Assembly (NCBI RefSeq): GCF_014270105.1
Contig: NZ_JACNMF010000001.1
Span: 1-64,000, forward strand
Direction: 5' to 3'
Source of the DNA: Hyunsoonleella aquatilis
Lineage (GTDB): Bacteria > Bacteroidota > Bacteroidia > Flavobacteriales > Flavobacteriaceae
DNA length: 64,000 nt
A model generated the notes under the pieces. It was not told the DNA's origin. It saw only the letters and a program-made list of their open reading frames with translations, and did no database searches. This document shows, one piece after another, positions 25,339 to 33,989 of the stretch. A program made the translations under genes and the position numbers. The first letter of the stretch is position 1. The number at the start of each line of letters is the position of its first letter.

Positions 25339-25866
25339 TTAAATAGTTAAATCGTTTTCTTCCTGAATGTGTTTTCCTTTTTTCAGAACATCCAAATACA
25401 GATAGACCAAAAAGGCTACTACCAAGTGGGCAAATATGATAAAAAACTCCTCATAAACACGAACAGGTTTGCCAAGGATAAAAAAGCAGAAGCATAAAAC
25501 TATGATATAAAAAAAAGGAAGTATATTTAATTTTAAGAAAAACCTTAATCGCTTTAATGACCTTGCCTTAAACGTCCTTTTTTCTACAAACACTCTAAGA
25601 AATTCTTTAAATGCGTAAAAATAGATTAGGTAATACGTCATAGCAATCCACATGAAAATAATGGCATAATTGAATGGAATATTGATGCCCAAACCGAAAA
25701 TGGGGACATTTACTTTACCTCGGTTCCCCAAAATTTCAACAAACGGAACATCGATTTCGAATTTATATTCGAAAAAAGCGAGTATGGAAAATAGAAATAT
25801 AAAAAGTAGTATGGAGGCGATAATATAAAATAGTACTGAGGATGTTATGTATGCTAGTTTTTTCAT
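25339..25866 (-). CDS. DUF2975-type membrane protein, second copy
   Basis: 175 residues with four predicted membrane helices (about 8-35, 60-85, 108-130 and 135-160) and the same terminal EENDLTI. Sequence similarity to its neighbours outside the tail is weak, so these are old paralogues held together by the shared end. It follows the first copy by four bases. Confidence 0.6.
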   Translation of the reverse strand: MKKLAYITSSVLFYIIASILLFIFLFSILAFFEYKFEIDVPFVEILGNRGKVNVPIFGLGINIPFNYAIIFMWIAMTYYLIYFYAFKEFLRVFVEKRTFKARSLKRLRFFLKLNILPFFYIIVLCFCFFILGKPVRVYEEFFIIFAHLVVAFLVYLYLDVLKKGKHIQEENDLTI

Positions 25867-25870
25867 GTTT

Positions 25871-26341
25871 TTATATAGTTAAATCGTTTTCTTCTTTTAG
25901 TTTTCCTCCACTTTTAATAAAATCCGCAAGCACATAAAGCCCTAACCCCACAAGAATAACGAAGAAGGATTGCACGAAATTCGTTATTAGCACAGTTGCT
26001 TGAAACTCACCTTTTAAAATGATATTAAATGCAATTGAAGTAACCCCAACAAGGATTAAAAAGAAGCCTCCTCTTTTAAATTTGGATTCGCTAATGGTGT
26101 TATAAAAACCATGTTTTATAATAGATATTAAACCTTGCTGTATTTTAAATAACCCGAATAATAATAGAGTTCCTCGTAAGAAAACAACAAAATGTTTAAA
26201 GATTCCAAATGTTTCATTGGGATAGGTTTTTTGATATAAAAAGTCAGGAATTACCAAAAGGATCAAAATAACCACAAGCACTGATGCTAATAGAATATTT
26301 ACAATGACCAAAAATCCATATAGCAGATTAATTCTTTTCAT
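25871..26341 (-). CDS. DUF2975-type membrane protein, first copy
   Basis: 156 residues, four predicted membrane helices, basic loop KRGG after the second helix, terminal EENDLTI. Its start lies 14 bases inside the CPBP protease gene, so translation of the two is coupled. No catalytic residues are visible. Confidence 0.65.
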   Translation of the reverse strand: MKRINLLYGFLVIVNILLASVLVVILILLVIPDFLYQKTYPNETFGIFKHFVVFLRGTLLLFGLFKIQQGLISIIKHGFYNTISESKFKRGGFFLILVGVTSIAFNIILKGEFQATVLITNFVQSFFVILVGLGLYVLADFIKSGGKLKEENDLTI

Positions 26342-27155
26342 AAATCTTTTTTTTAGTAACTAAAATTTTAATTGAGTAAACAAAAGCAATACAGAATAGA
26401 ACATTAAACACCATTGGTGGCGTTACTGGAAATGTCCAAAGTTGCTTTCCAACCATGTAAGCACTAGACCAACCGTTTACTGTTATATGACAAAAAATAG
26501 TAGGCCATATTGAATTTGTTCTATAAGAGATAATACCCAACCATAATCCCATAAAAAATGTAAAGACAATTTCCTGAGGTGTAATATGAGCCAATCCAAA
26601 TAGTACTGAAGAAATAAAAATAGCTAAGAAAGGACTATGTTTCTTAATTAAACCGCGCTGTAAAAAGCCTCTGTATGCAATTTCTTCTACAAAGCCAGGT
26701 GCAATTGCAATTGTTAAAATCATTAAAATTCCCCACCCGGTTGTTAAATTCTCAAATACAGGAAGTTCTTTAGTCTCTGCCAAATGTCCAAAAAAAGAAA
26801 ATAGCTTTAATGCAAGTTGTCTTGCCATCCAACCGAAAAACAAAGAGCCCAATGCTAATGCTGAAATGTCTAAAACAGATAATTTAGGTTTTCTAAGTCC
26901 AAGTCTTTTTATAATTGACTCTTTCGTTTTGAACAGTTCTCTGTGTGCAAAGAGTAAAATAACCAATCCAGCAACCAAATGTCCAGAAACTTTCATCAAA
27001 ACGACTTTTGATGGCTTGAAATTACGGTCGATACTTTGAAATAATTCACTTAAGCCTAACTGAACAGCAGTCATTAACATAAACATTAGAACAATACCCG
27101 TTATGAGATATACAATTGAAGGTTTGTTCTTAACAACAGTTATTTGGCTTTGCAT
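26328..27155 (-). CDS. CPBP-family intramembrane metalloprotease
   Basis: 275 residues, about eight membrane helices. All family motifs are present: EEIAYRG (Glu157, Glu158, Arg162), FGLAH (His190) and FCHITVN (His223, Asn227). These enzymes, related to Rce1, cut within membranes; in bacteria some protect against or mature peptides. It opens the five-gene operon with three DUF2975 proteins and an HTH regulator, and its start codon lies five bases from a strong dyad. The possible substrates are the small membrane proteins encoded with it, an inference only. Confidence 0.85.
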   Translation of the reverse strand: MQSQITVVKNKPSIVYLITGIVLMFMLMTAVQLGLSELFQSIDRNFKPSKVVLMKVSGHLVAGLVILLFAHRELFKTKESIIKRLGLRKPKLSVLDISALALGSLFFGWMARQLALKLFSFFGHLAETKELPVFENLTTGWGILMILTIAIAPGFVEEIAYRGFLQRGLIKKHSPFLAIFISSVLFGLAHITPQEIVFTFFMGLWLGIISYRTNSIWPTIFCHITVNGWSSAYMVGKQLWTFPVTPPMVFNVLFCIAFVYSIKILVTKKKIYEKN

Positions 27156-27159
27156 GTAA

Positions 27160-27212
27160 AATTATTGTTTTTCGATAATAAACTTAAATAAAATTATTGA
27201 AAAACAATAATT
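27160..27212. promoter_or_regulatory. Twin dyad operators between the CPBP gene and bioF
   Basis: Two copies of ATTATTG-N5-CAATAAT: 27161-27179 (ATTATTGTTTTTCGATAAT, one mismatch) and 27193-27211 (ATTATTGAAAAACAATAAT, perfect). Their centres are 32 bases apart, three helical turns, and the two together form 20-bp inverted arms with one mismatch. The site begins five bases from the CPBP start codon, so that operon is the more likely target; bioF starts 60 bases to the right. Confidence 0.6.
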
Positions 27213-27271
27213 ATTTTGAAAAATTTAAATTTCTCCATAAAACCAAAAGCATTATCTATATTTGTTTTTAG

Positions 27272-28423
27272 ATGAAAAGCTTCCCTAAAAAACTGGAACA
27301 AAAATTAGCCGACCGCACAGCCAATAACGCCCTGCGACAACTGAGGGAGCAAAGCGAATTGGTAGATTTTTCGTCCAACGATTATCTCGGTTTTTCTAAA
27401 AATGAAATCATTTTTAATGAAGCACATCAATTCTTAATCGAGCAGAACGTCAAACAAAATGGGGCAACAGGCTCGCGCTTACTTTCTGGAAATCATAAAC
27501 TCTTCAAAATTGTTGAAGAACAGCTATGCGCATTTCATAACTGCGAAGCCTCTTTAATTTTTAATTCGGGCTACGATGCCAATATTGGGTTCTTTTCATG
27601 TGTGCCTCAACGTGGCGATGTGATTTTATTTGATGAATTTATACATGCCTCGATACGGGACGGTATCGCGATGAGCCATGCTAAATCGTATAAGTTTAAG
27701 CATAATGATTTGATTGATTTAGAAAAACGTTGTCAGGCTGAGCGCAGTCGAAGCCCACAAGACGCAATTATTTACATCGCTACAGAATCCGTATTCTCAA
27801 TGGACGGCGATTCCCCCGATTTATTTGCAATGGTTGACCTCTGCAAATCTCACAATGCCTTTTTGGTAGTTGACGAAGCCCATGCCGGTGGCGTCTTTGG
27901 TACTTCGGGTGTCGGAATGGTTCAACACTTAAATCTGGAAACTGCCATTTTTGCTCGCATCGTAACTTTCGGAAAGGCTATGGGATGCCATGGCGCCGCA
28001 ATTTTAGGAAGTGAAACATTAAGGCAATACCTTTTGAATTTTTCCAGAAGTTTTATTTACACCACGGCATTGCCCCCACATAGTTTGGCAACAATTCACT
28101 CGGCATATAATAATTTGTTCGAAACCAAAAACATTCAAGCGCTTCATAAAAATATTGCTTATTTTAAATCGGAGCTAGTTCAAAACAACCTTCAGGATAT
28201 CTTTATTGAATCCAATTCAGCAATTCATTGTTGCGTCATTTCTGGAAACGACAAGGTAAAATCTATTGCAAAACGATTGCAGGAACAAGGTTTTGATGTT
28301 AAAGCAATTTTATCTCCAACCGTCCCAAAAGGCCAAGAACGCCTGCGTTTTTGTTTACATTCCTATAATTCCCCCGAAGAAATTTCCAAAGTGTTGCATC
28401 TACTTGCTACTTTTGCAATATGA
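27272..28423 (+). CDS. bioF: 8-amino-7-oxononanoate synthase
   Basis: 383 residues. PLP-dependent fold with SSNDYLGFS, GATGSRLLSGNH, VVDEAHAGGVFG and the Schiff-base Lys near 235 in TFGKAMG. It condenses pimeloyl-thioester with alanine in biotin synthesis. It is the first gene of bioF-bioD-bioA, with 4-base overlaps. A TATATTTG box at 27257-27264 puts the transcript start almost at the ATG, so the message may be leaderless. Oddity: residues about 154-162 (CQAERSRSP) are encoded by a copy of a dispersed intergenic repeat, between HNDLIDLEKR and AIIYIATESVFSMDGD, where family members have a variable loop. The frame is kept. Confidence 0.93.
   Translation: MKSFPKKLEQKLADRTANNALRQLREQSELVDFSSNDYLGFSKNEIIFNEAHQFLIEQNVKQNGATGSRLLSGNHKLFKIVEEQLCAFHNCEASLIFNSGYDANIGFFSCVPQRGDVILFDEFIHASIRDGIAMSHAKSYKFKHNDLIDLEKRCQAERSRSPQDAIIYIATESVFSMDGDSPDLFAMVDLCKSHNAFLVVDEAHAGGVFGTSGVGMVQHLNLETAIFARIVTFGKAMGCHGAAILGSETLRQYLLNFSRSFIYTTALPPHSLATIHSAYNNLFETKNIQALHKNIAYFKSELVQNNLQDIFIESNSAIHCCVISGNDKVKSIAKRLQEQGFDVKAILSPTVPKGQERLRFCLHSYNSPEEISKVLHLLATFAI
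27732..27756. repeat. Dispersed palindromic-type repeat inside bioF
   Basis: 23 of 25 bases match the reverse complement of the intergenic repeat at 23196-23220; the core TGAGCGCAGTCGAA is identical. It is in frame and encodes AERSRSP. Confidence 0.8.
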
Positions 28424-29028
28424 CAACATATTTCATTACGGGCATATCCACCGATGTAGGCAAAACCGTTACCTCAGCTATCGTTACAGAAGCTTTGGAG
28501 GCCGATTATTGGAAACCTGTACAAGCAGGAGAACTTGATAACTGCGACACCAAAAAAGTAAAACGCTTGGTTTCAAATTCAAAATCTAAATTTCATCCCA
28601 ATGCCTATGCCCTTAAGACACCGATGAGTCCGCATGGGGCGGCAGATATTGACGGCGTCACCATCGAATTGGATAAAATTCGAGTTCCAGAAACTAAAAA
28701 CAATTTGGTCATCGAAGGCGCTGGCGGTTTATTGGTGCCGTTGAATGATATTGATACGGTTTTTGATTTAATAAGGCCTAACTATAAAGTCATCGTGGTG
28801 TCCAGGCACTATTTGGGAAGTATTAACCATACACTTTTGACGGTGAACACATTAAAAGATAAAGGTCTGCCTGTGTCCATTATTTTTAGTGGTGATGAAC
28901 ATGCTTCAACAGAAGATATCATCAAAAAAATGACGCAAGTTCCAGTTATCGGAAGAATTAATGAAGAACCGTATTTTGATAAAAATGTGGTTAAGGAATA
29001 TGCTGAACTGTTTAGAGATAAGCTATGA
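28420..29028 (+). CDS. bioD: Dethiobiotin synthetase
   Basis: 202 residues. The P-loop is GISTDVGKTVTSA at the N-terminus; KTPMSPHGAA and the glycine-rich EGAGGLLVPLND match the substrate-binding segments of the family. It carboxylates diaminopelargonic acid and closes the ureido ring using ATP. It overlaps bioF and bioA by four bases each, indicating a translationally coupled operon. Confidence 0.93.
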   Translation: MTTYFITGISTDVGKTVTSAIVTEALEADYWKPVQAGELDNCDTKKVKRLVSNSKSKFHPNAYALKTPMSPHGAADIDGVTIELDKIRVPETKNNLVIEGAGGLLVPLNDIDTVFDLIRPNYKVIVVSRHYLGSINHTLLTVNTLKDKGLPVSIIFSGDEHASTEDIIKKMTQVPVIGRINEEPYFDKNVVKEYAELFRDKL

Positions 29029-30290
29029 CCTTAAAAGAGCGCGATAAAAAACACCTGTGGCATCCACTTAAACAGCACCAGTTACAACCTGAAAGTATGG
29101 CTATTGTAAAAGCAAAAGGGTGCACATTGACCGACGAAGATGGTAATGAATATATTGATGCTATTGCCTCCTGGTACACCTGTATGTACGGCCATTGCAA
29201 TGACTACATTACCGAAAAAGTAGCTCGCCAAATGCAACAGTTGGACCATGTGATGTTCAGCGATTTTACACATGAACCAGCGGTTAAACTTTCTGAGGAA
29301 CTGACTAAAATATTACCTGAGAATCAAAATAAAATTTACTTTAACGATAATGGCTCTACTGCCGTTGAAGCGGCCATGAAAATGGCACTACAGTACTATT
29401 TTAACAAAGGTGAAAAGCGTTCGACTTTTATTGCTTTTGAAAATGGATTTCATGGTGATACCTTTGGAGCCATGAGCGTTTCAGGCCTTTCAGTATATAA
29501 TGGACCTTTTGAAGATTTTTTAATCGAAGTGAAACGGATTCCAACCCCCAATGGTACAAATCATGGGCAAATTCTAGATCAATTAAAGAATTTCAATCTA
29601 AGCTATAAAATCGCTGGATTCATTTATGAGCCATTGGTTCAAGGTGCGGCCGGTATGAAAATCCATGACGCTGGTGGTTTGAGTTCCATTTTAGATTATT
29701 GCAAATCCCAAAATATCTTAACTATTGCCGATGAGGTGATGACGGGGTTTGGCAAAACAGGACGGTATTTCGCCTCAGATTACATGGATACCAAACCAGA
29801 TATTATATGCCTAAGCAAAGCATTAACTGCAGGGCTGTTGTCTATGGCCATTACCTCTTGCACACAAGATATTTACGACGGTTTTCTGAGTGATGATATG
29901 GCTAAAGGCTTTTTCCATTGCCATACCTATTCCGCTAATCCGATAGCTTGTGCGGCCGCCATTGCGGGAATAGAATTGCTGACTTCCGAAAGGATACAAT
30001 CCAATATTAGGCGTATAACCAGAGCCCATCAAAATTTTGAACTACGTATTAAAAACCATCCAAAAGTTAAGGACTCACGAAGTCTGGGCGTTATTTTTGC
30101 CCTTGACCTCAATGTCAAAATGCAACGCTACGGCAGTTTACGAGATATATTGTTAAAATTTTTTATGGACCGAGGCGTGTTTCTTCGTCCGTTAGGAAAT
30201 ACCATCTATATTCAAGTACCATATATCATCACGACGAAAGAATTGGAAAAAGTGTACCAGGTTATTGAAGATGCTTTAGAAATAGTATAA
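29025..30290 (+). CDS. bioA: Adenosylmethionine--8-amino-7-oxononanoate aminotransferase
   Basis: 421 residues. Class III aminotransferase: WHPLKQHQ near the N-terminus, YFNDNGSTAVEAAMKMALQY, the PLP-pocket segment IADEVMTGFGKTGRYFASD and the Schiff-base Lys in CLSKALTAGLLS. The pattern SWYTCMYGHCN fits BioA rather than general acetylornithine aminotransferases. It makes diaminopelargonic acid. It is followed after 100 bases, including a degenerate dispersed repeat, by a ketosynthase gene on the same strand. Confidence 0.93.
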   Translation: MTLKERDKKHLWHPLKQHQLQPESMAIVKAKGCTLTDEDGNEYIDAIASWYTCMYGHCNDYITEKVARQMQQLDHVMFSDFTHEPAVKLSEELTKILPENQNKIYFNDNGSTAVEAAMKMALQYYFNKGEKRSTFIAFENGFHGDTFGAMSVSGLSVYNGPFEDFLIEVKRIPTPNGTNHGQILDQLKNFNLSYKIAGFIYEPLVQGAAGMKIHDAGGLSSILDYCKSQNILTIADEVMTGFGKTGRYFASDYMDTKPDIICLSKALTAGLLSMAITSCTQDIYDGFLSDDMAKGFFHCHTYSANPIACAAAIAGIELLTSERIQSNIRRITRAHQNFELRIKNHPKVKDSRSLGVIFALDLNVKMQRYGSLRDILLKFFMDRGVFLRPLGNTIYIQVPYIITTKELEKVYQVIEDALEIV

Positions 30291-30345
30291 ATTTGTCTAT
30301 TAAACTTTAACTAACAAAAAACTTCTTTAAAGATGCTGAATTAAT

Positions 30346-30378
30346 CCCGTCCCGATAACTATTGGGAGTTTTCGGGAC
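30346..30378. repeat. Degenerate relative of the TCCCGATAGCTATCGGGA palindrome
   Basis: Reads CCCGTCCCGATAACTATTGG then GAGTTTTCGGGAC; it keeps CCCGATA and GGGA ends with changes in the middle. It lies just before the ketosynthase start codon. Confidence 0.5.
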
Positions 30379-30391
30379 AGCATCACAAAAC

Positions 30392-31546
30392 ATGCACAAA
30401 CCCATATCAATAACGGCTATTTCATCCATCTCTCCTCTTGGAAAATCCTCCATAGAGGCTTGGGAAAATTACAAAATCAATTCACATTGTATCACCGAAA
30501 GGGACTTTCAAGGTAAAAATGTGTTCGTTTCAAAAATCCCGGTTGAAGCGAAAAAGGAGATTGAAGCATTAAGACAGTCGGATTCGAAATACCATACATT
30601 GGACGACACTGTATTGTTTGCCATTTATGCGTCAAGGCAAGCCGCGAAAAATGCAGGTTGGAAACATTCCGATAATTTTGGGATTAATATTGGTTCTTCC
30701 CGGGGAGCCACAGCTCTTTTTGAAAAATATCACGAGTCATTTTTAAGGACCAATACGTCAGATACCCTAAGTTCACCAACAACGACTTTGGGCAATATTT
30801 CCTCTTGGGTGGCCCATGATTTACAAACTGGGGGTCCCGAAATCAGCCACTCCATTACCTGCTCAACGGCTTTACACAGCATGCTAAACGGTATTGCTTG
30901 GATAAACTCGGGTATGTGCGACAAATTTTTGGTAGGAGGCAGTGAAGCACCATTAACACCATTCACCATTGCCCAAATGCAAGCCTTAAAAATTTACTCC
31001 AAAGAAAAAGGTGACTTTCCATGCAAGGCCTTAGCCCTTGAAAAATCGAAAAACACTATGGTTTTAGGAGAAGGCGCTTCCATGATTTGTTTAGAGGCCG
31101 GAGAAAAACAAAATGCACTAGCCACGGTTAAAGGTTATGGGTATGCCACCGAGATTCTGAAACATTATGTTTCAATCTCAAGTGATGCTAAATGCTTTCA
31201 AAAGTCAATGGCAATGGCCTTAGGAGATATGTCAGCGAGCGACATTGATGTCGTGGTAATGCATGCCCCAGGAACAGTAAAAGGCGACATTTCAGAATAT
31301 AAAGCCATTAAAGCCATTTTTAAAGATAACGTACCAGCGGTAACTTCAAACAAATGGAAAATCGGGCATACGTTTGGGGCATCGGGGGCACTAAATATTG
31401 AATTGGCTGTTTTGATGTTACAGCACCAGAAATTTATTGGTATTCCATATTTAGAAAATCAAAAAACACCTCAAAAGATTGAAAACATTTTGGTTAATGC
31501 TGTTGGTTTTGGAGGGAATGCTGTGTCCATTTTGCTTTCAAAATAA
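30392..31546 (+). CDS. Beta-ketoacyl-ACP synthase (KAS I/II type) beside the biotin genes
   Basis: 384 residues from the ATG at 30392; the frame opens at 30362, but the earlier codons lie in a dispersed repeat. The Cys-His-His catalytic set is present: Cys in SHSITCSTALHSM, His in VVMHAPGTVKGD and His in NKWKIGHTFGASGAL. It condenses malonyl-ACP onto an acyl chain. Its position after bioA and before bioB suggests a dedicated condensing enzyme for the pimeloyl moiety. No bioC, bioH, bioG or bioI gene is in this window. Confidence 0.8.
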   Translation: MHKPISITAISSISPLGKSSIEAWENYKINSHCITERDFQGKNVFVSKIPVEAKKEIEALRQSDSKYHTLDDTVLFAIYASRQAAKNAGWKHSDNFGINIGSSRGATALFEKYHESFLRTNTSDTLSSPTTTLGNISSWVAHDLQTGGPEISHSITCSTALHSMLNGIAWINSGMCDKFLVGGSEAPLTPFTIAQMQALKIYSKEKGDFPCKALALEKSKNTMVLGEGASMICLEAGEKQNALATVKGYGYATEILKHYVSISSDAKCFQKSMAMALGDMSASDIDVVVMHAPGTVKGDISEYKAIKAIFKDNVPAVTSNKWKIGHTFGASGALNIELAVLMLQHQKFIGIPYLENQKTPQKIENILVNAVGFGGNAVSILLSK

Positions 31547-31579
31547 TATATTGAGCGATTAAAAACTTAAACTAGGTTT

Positions 31580-32611
31580 TTACATTAAATCTTTCAATAC
31601 TTTTTTAACGTGCTTATTTTTAAGTAAACCGCCGTGTGCAACATCGGCAATATCCATAGCGGGAGTTGCATTGGCCTCAATGATTACAGGTCCTGACGGC
31701 GTAATTGCGATGTCAAAACCAATCAATTTATTAGGTATTAAACGAACTGTTTCTTTAACTAAAGAAAGCACCTCATCATAAAACGGCACCTTGAAACCAT
31801 CAAATTCGTAATGGCTGTCCGGGTGTTCGGTTATTTTTTCTCCTCCAAACTTGGCTAGGTAATAGCCGTACTTATTCAATATTCCCTTTGCAATATCCAT
31901 CCCAACAAAAAAACCACCAGAAGATGCGTTATCAACAATATTGTCTCCAATGCCAAAACGCATAGCGGCCACAATAATCTCAATGCTCCCATCATCAACA
32001 ATCAAGGTAACAATTCTCAAAGTATTTATGGAATTACTATGGATTTCATTTATCGCCTCGTGCTGGTGCACAACCTCGTTGTGTACAAAATTACCTTTTA
32101 CCAACTTCTCATAGTTTTCTCCTAGGACCTGCCTACTGTTGGCTTTTGTAACCCTAAAACATCCTTTTCCTCCCCAATCAGATATCGGTCTAAAAAAAAC
32201 TCCAGCTATATTTTCTTTTGCCAAAATATTCTGAAAAAAATCATCCGCACTATCTAAATCATTGATTTTTAAAACTTTATTTTCAAAAAAAAAGGAACTC
32301 CTGAAATTGTAGCTCAGCAACTTAGGTGTTCTCATATTCGCCCTTTCGGAAAACAATGCAAAATACAGTTTATCATCAATCAAATTTTCATAATCAATGT
32401 TATGCATGGATTTGTGAAATCTAAAAGTCATACGTTCCTTGAGTCCCATGTAATCCAAATAGTTAGGCACATCCCTTCGGTAGAGATATTTAAAATAGTA
32501 ATAGGGTATTTCGCGCTTCACTACCATCAATATTAATACTTCCTTGATGATTTTGAGCGGATGTTTTTTGAGCGGACTCTTTAAAAAAACCTTTAATCTA
32601 TTTTGGGCCAC
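31580..32611 (-). CDS. ATP-grasp protein of the sugar-transfer-associated type
   Basis: 343 residues. ATP-grasp signatures: VFFRPISDWGGKGCFRV for nucleotide binding, SINTLRIVTLI and the C-terminal metal and phosphate motif GFDIAITPSGPVIIEANATPAMD. Family members ligate a carboxylate to an amine or sugar, often in cell-surface polysaccharide or glycan clusters. It is convergent with the ketosynthase gene and lies between it and bioB, with no sign of a link to biotin synthesis. Confidence 0.75.
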   Translation of the reverse strand: MAQNRLKVFLKSPLKKHPLKIIKEVLILMVVKREIPYYYFKYLYRRDVPNYLDYMGLKERMTFRFHKSMHNIDYENLIDDKLYFALFSERANMRTPKLLSYNFRSSFFFENKVLKINDLDSADDFFQNILAKENIAGVFFRPISDWGGKGCFRVTKANSRQVLGENYEKLVKGNFVHNEVVHQHEAINEIHSNSINTLRIVTLIVDDGSIEIIVAAMRFGIGDNIVDNASSGGFFVGMDIAKGILNKYGYYLAKFGGEKITEHPDSHYEFDGFKVPFYDEVLSLVKETVRLIPNKLIGFDIAITPSGPVIIEANATPAMDIADVAHGGLLKNKHVKKVLKDLM

Positions 32612-32649
32612 TTTTCTAATTTTTCCACTTTAAAGATATAGGTTTAAAC

Positions 32650-32680
32650 TTTATCCCTTAATTTTAAATTAGTATTTTTG
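32650..32680 (+). promoter_or_regulatory. Promoter of bioB
   Basis: TTTA (32650-32653), 19 bases, TATTTTTG (32673-32680); one mismatch to the consensus. The start near 32687 leaves a leader of about 14 bases. Confidence 0.55.
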
Positions 32681-32700
32681 GCTTAACTAACTGACGATTT

Positions 32701-33795
32701 ATGAGTGAGACAAAGCATAATTGGACCAAAGAGGAAATTCTAGATATATACAATAAACCCCTAATGGAGCTGCTTTACGAGGCAGCCACTACACACCGTA
32801 AAAATCACGATCCGAATACAGTACAAGTATCCACTTTGCTTTCCATAAAAACAGGAGGGTGCCCTGAAGATTGTGGGTATTGCCCGCAGGCTGCACGCTA
32901 TCATACAGATATTGAAGGTAATGATTTAATGAGCGTACAACACGTAAAAGCCCAAGCCTTACGTGCTAAGGCGGGGGGCAGTTCTCGCGTTTGTATGGGA
33001 GCGGCCTGGCGAAATGTCAAGGATGGCGATGAATTTGATCAGGTTTTGGAAATGGTGCGTACCATAAATAAGTTGGATATGGAAGTGTGTTGTACTTTGG
33101 GGATGCTTACAGAAAATCAGGCACAACGTTTGGCGGAAGCAGGGCTGTATGCCTACAATCATAATTTAGATTCTTCGGAAGAATATTATAAAGAAGTGAT
33201 TTCTACCCGCGGTTTTGAAGATCGATTGGAAACTATTGATAATGTTAGGAAAACAAACGTAACTGTTTGTAGCGGTGGTATCATCGGTATGGGGGAAAGT
33301 ATTGAAGACAGGGCAGGGATGCTCGTGGCCTTATCCACTTTAAATCCACAACCGGAATCCACACCTATCAACGCACTGGTCGCTGTGGAAGGCACACCTT
33401 TGGAAGACCAAAAACCCGTTTCCATTTGGGATATGGTGCGCATGGTGGCAACCACACGTATTGTACTCCCTGAAACCCAAGTGCGATTAAGTGCGGGACG
33501 TACCCAGATGACAAGGGAAGGCCAGGCCATGTGCTTTTTTGCTGGAGCCAATTCCATTTTTGCTGGGGATAAATTATTAACGACACCAAACCCGGATGTG
33601 AATGAGGATATGGAAATGTTTAAGCAATTAGGGCTAAATCCACAAAAACCATTCACCAAAAAAGTACAACCCCAAACCGTGGAAGCCGAAGATTCGCAAT
33701 TTGAAACTTTAGGCGAAAAACCAAAATGGTCTCGTCCGGATCATACTATTGAACGTAACGAAGCGGCCAAGGAAAAAGCCAAAGCTTTAAAATAA
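32701..33795 (+). CDS. bioB: Biotin synthase
   Basis: 364 residues. Radical-SAM cluster motif C54-P-E-D-C58-G-Y-C61; further conserved parts YNHNLDSSEEYY, CSGGIIGMGE and RLSAGRTQM give the second cluster's ligands. It inserts sulfur into dethiobiotin. The C-terminal 50 residues are a charged extension (EKAKALK end) longer than in E. coli. It has its own promoter, apart from bioFDA. Confidence 0.96.
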   Translation: MSETKHNWTKEEILDIYNKPLMELLYEAATTHRKNHDPNTVQVSTLLSIKTGGCPEDCGYCPQAARYHTDIEGNDLMSVQHVKAQALRAKAGGSSRVCMGAAWRNVKDGDEFDQVLEMVRTINKLDMEVCCTLGMLTENQAQRLAEAGLYAYNHNLDSSEEYYKEVISTRGFEDRLETIDNVRKTNVTVCSGGIIGMGESIEDRAGMLVALSTLNPQPESTPINALVAVEGTPLEDQKPVSIWDMVRMVATTRIVLPETQVRLSAGRTQMTREGQAMCFFAGANSIFAGDKLLTTPNPDVNEDMEMFKQLGLNPQKPFTKKVQPQTVEAEDSQFETLGEKPKWSRPDHTIERNEAAKEKAKALK

Positions 33796-33890
33796 TTTTC
33801 TAAGTATTCTTTTAGAGACCTGCGCTTCGCGTTAGGGATTGAACGGCCTGTTTGAGCTCCTCAAAGAGAGCGAGTAGTGAAAGCCCGACC

Positions 33891-33910
33891 CTCCCGATAG
33901 CTATCGGGAG
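33891..33910. repeat. Perfect palindrome CTCCCGATAGCTATCGGGAG
   Basis: 20-base perfect palindrome, same family as 15237-15254. It lies between bioB and the JmjC-like gene and could serve as a weak terminator. Confidence 0.7.
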
Positions 33911-33989
33911 TGGGTAACGCCCAAGTTGTTGTTTCCCATCTCCTAACGTTTTCTTAACTTTGGAGCCAAATCAAACTAAACCTTATTCG

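Noticed and set aside
33796-33960. Possible gene between bioB and the JmjC-like gene
   Set aside because: Contains only a perfect palindrome and repeat-like GC-rich DNA.
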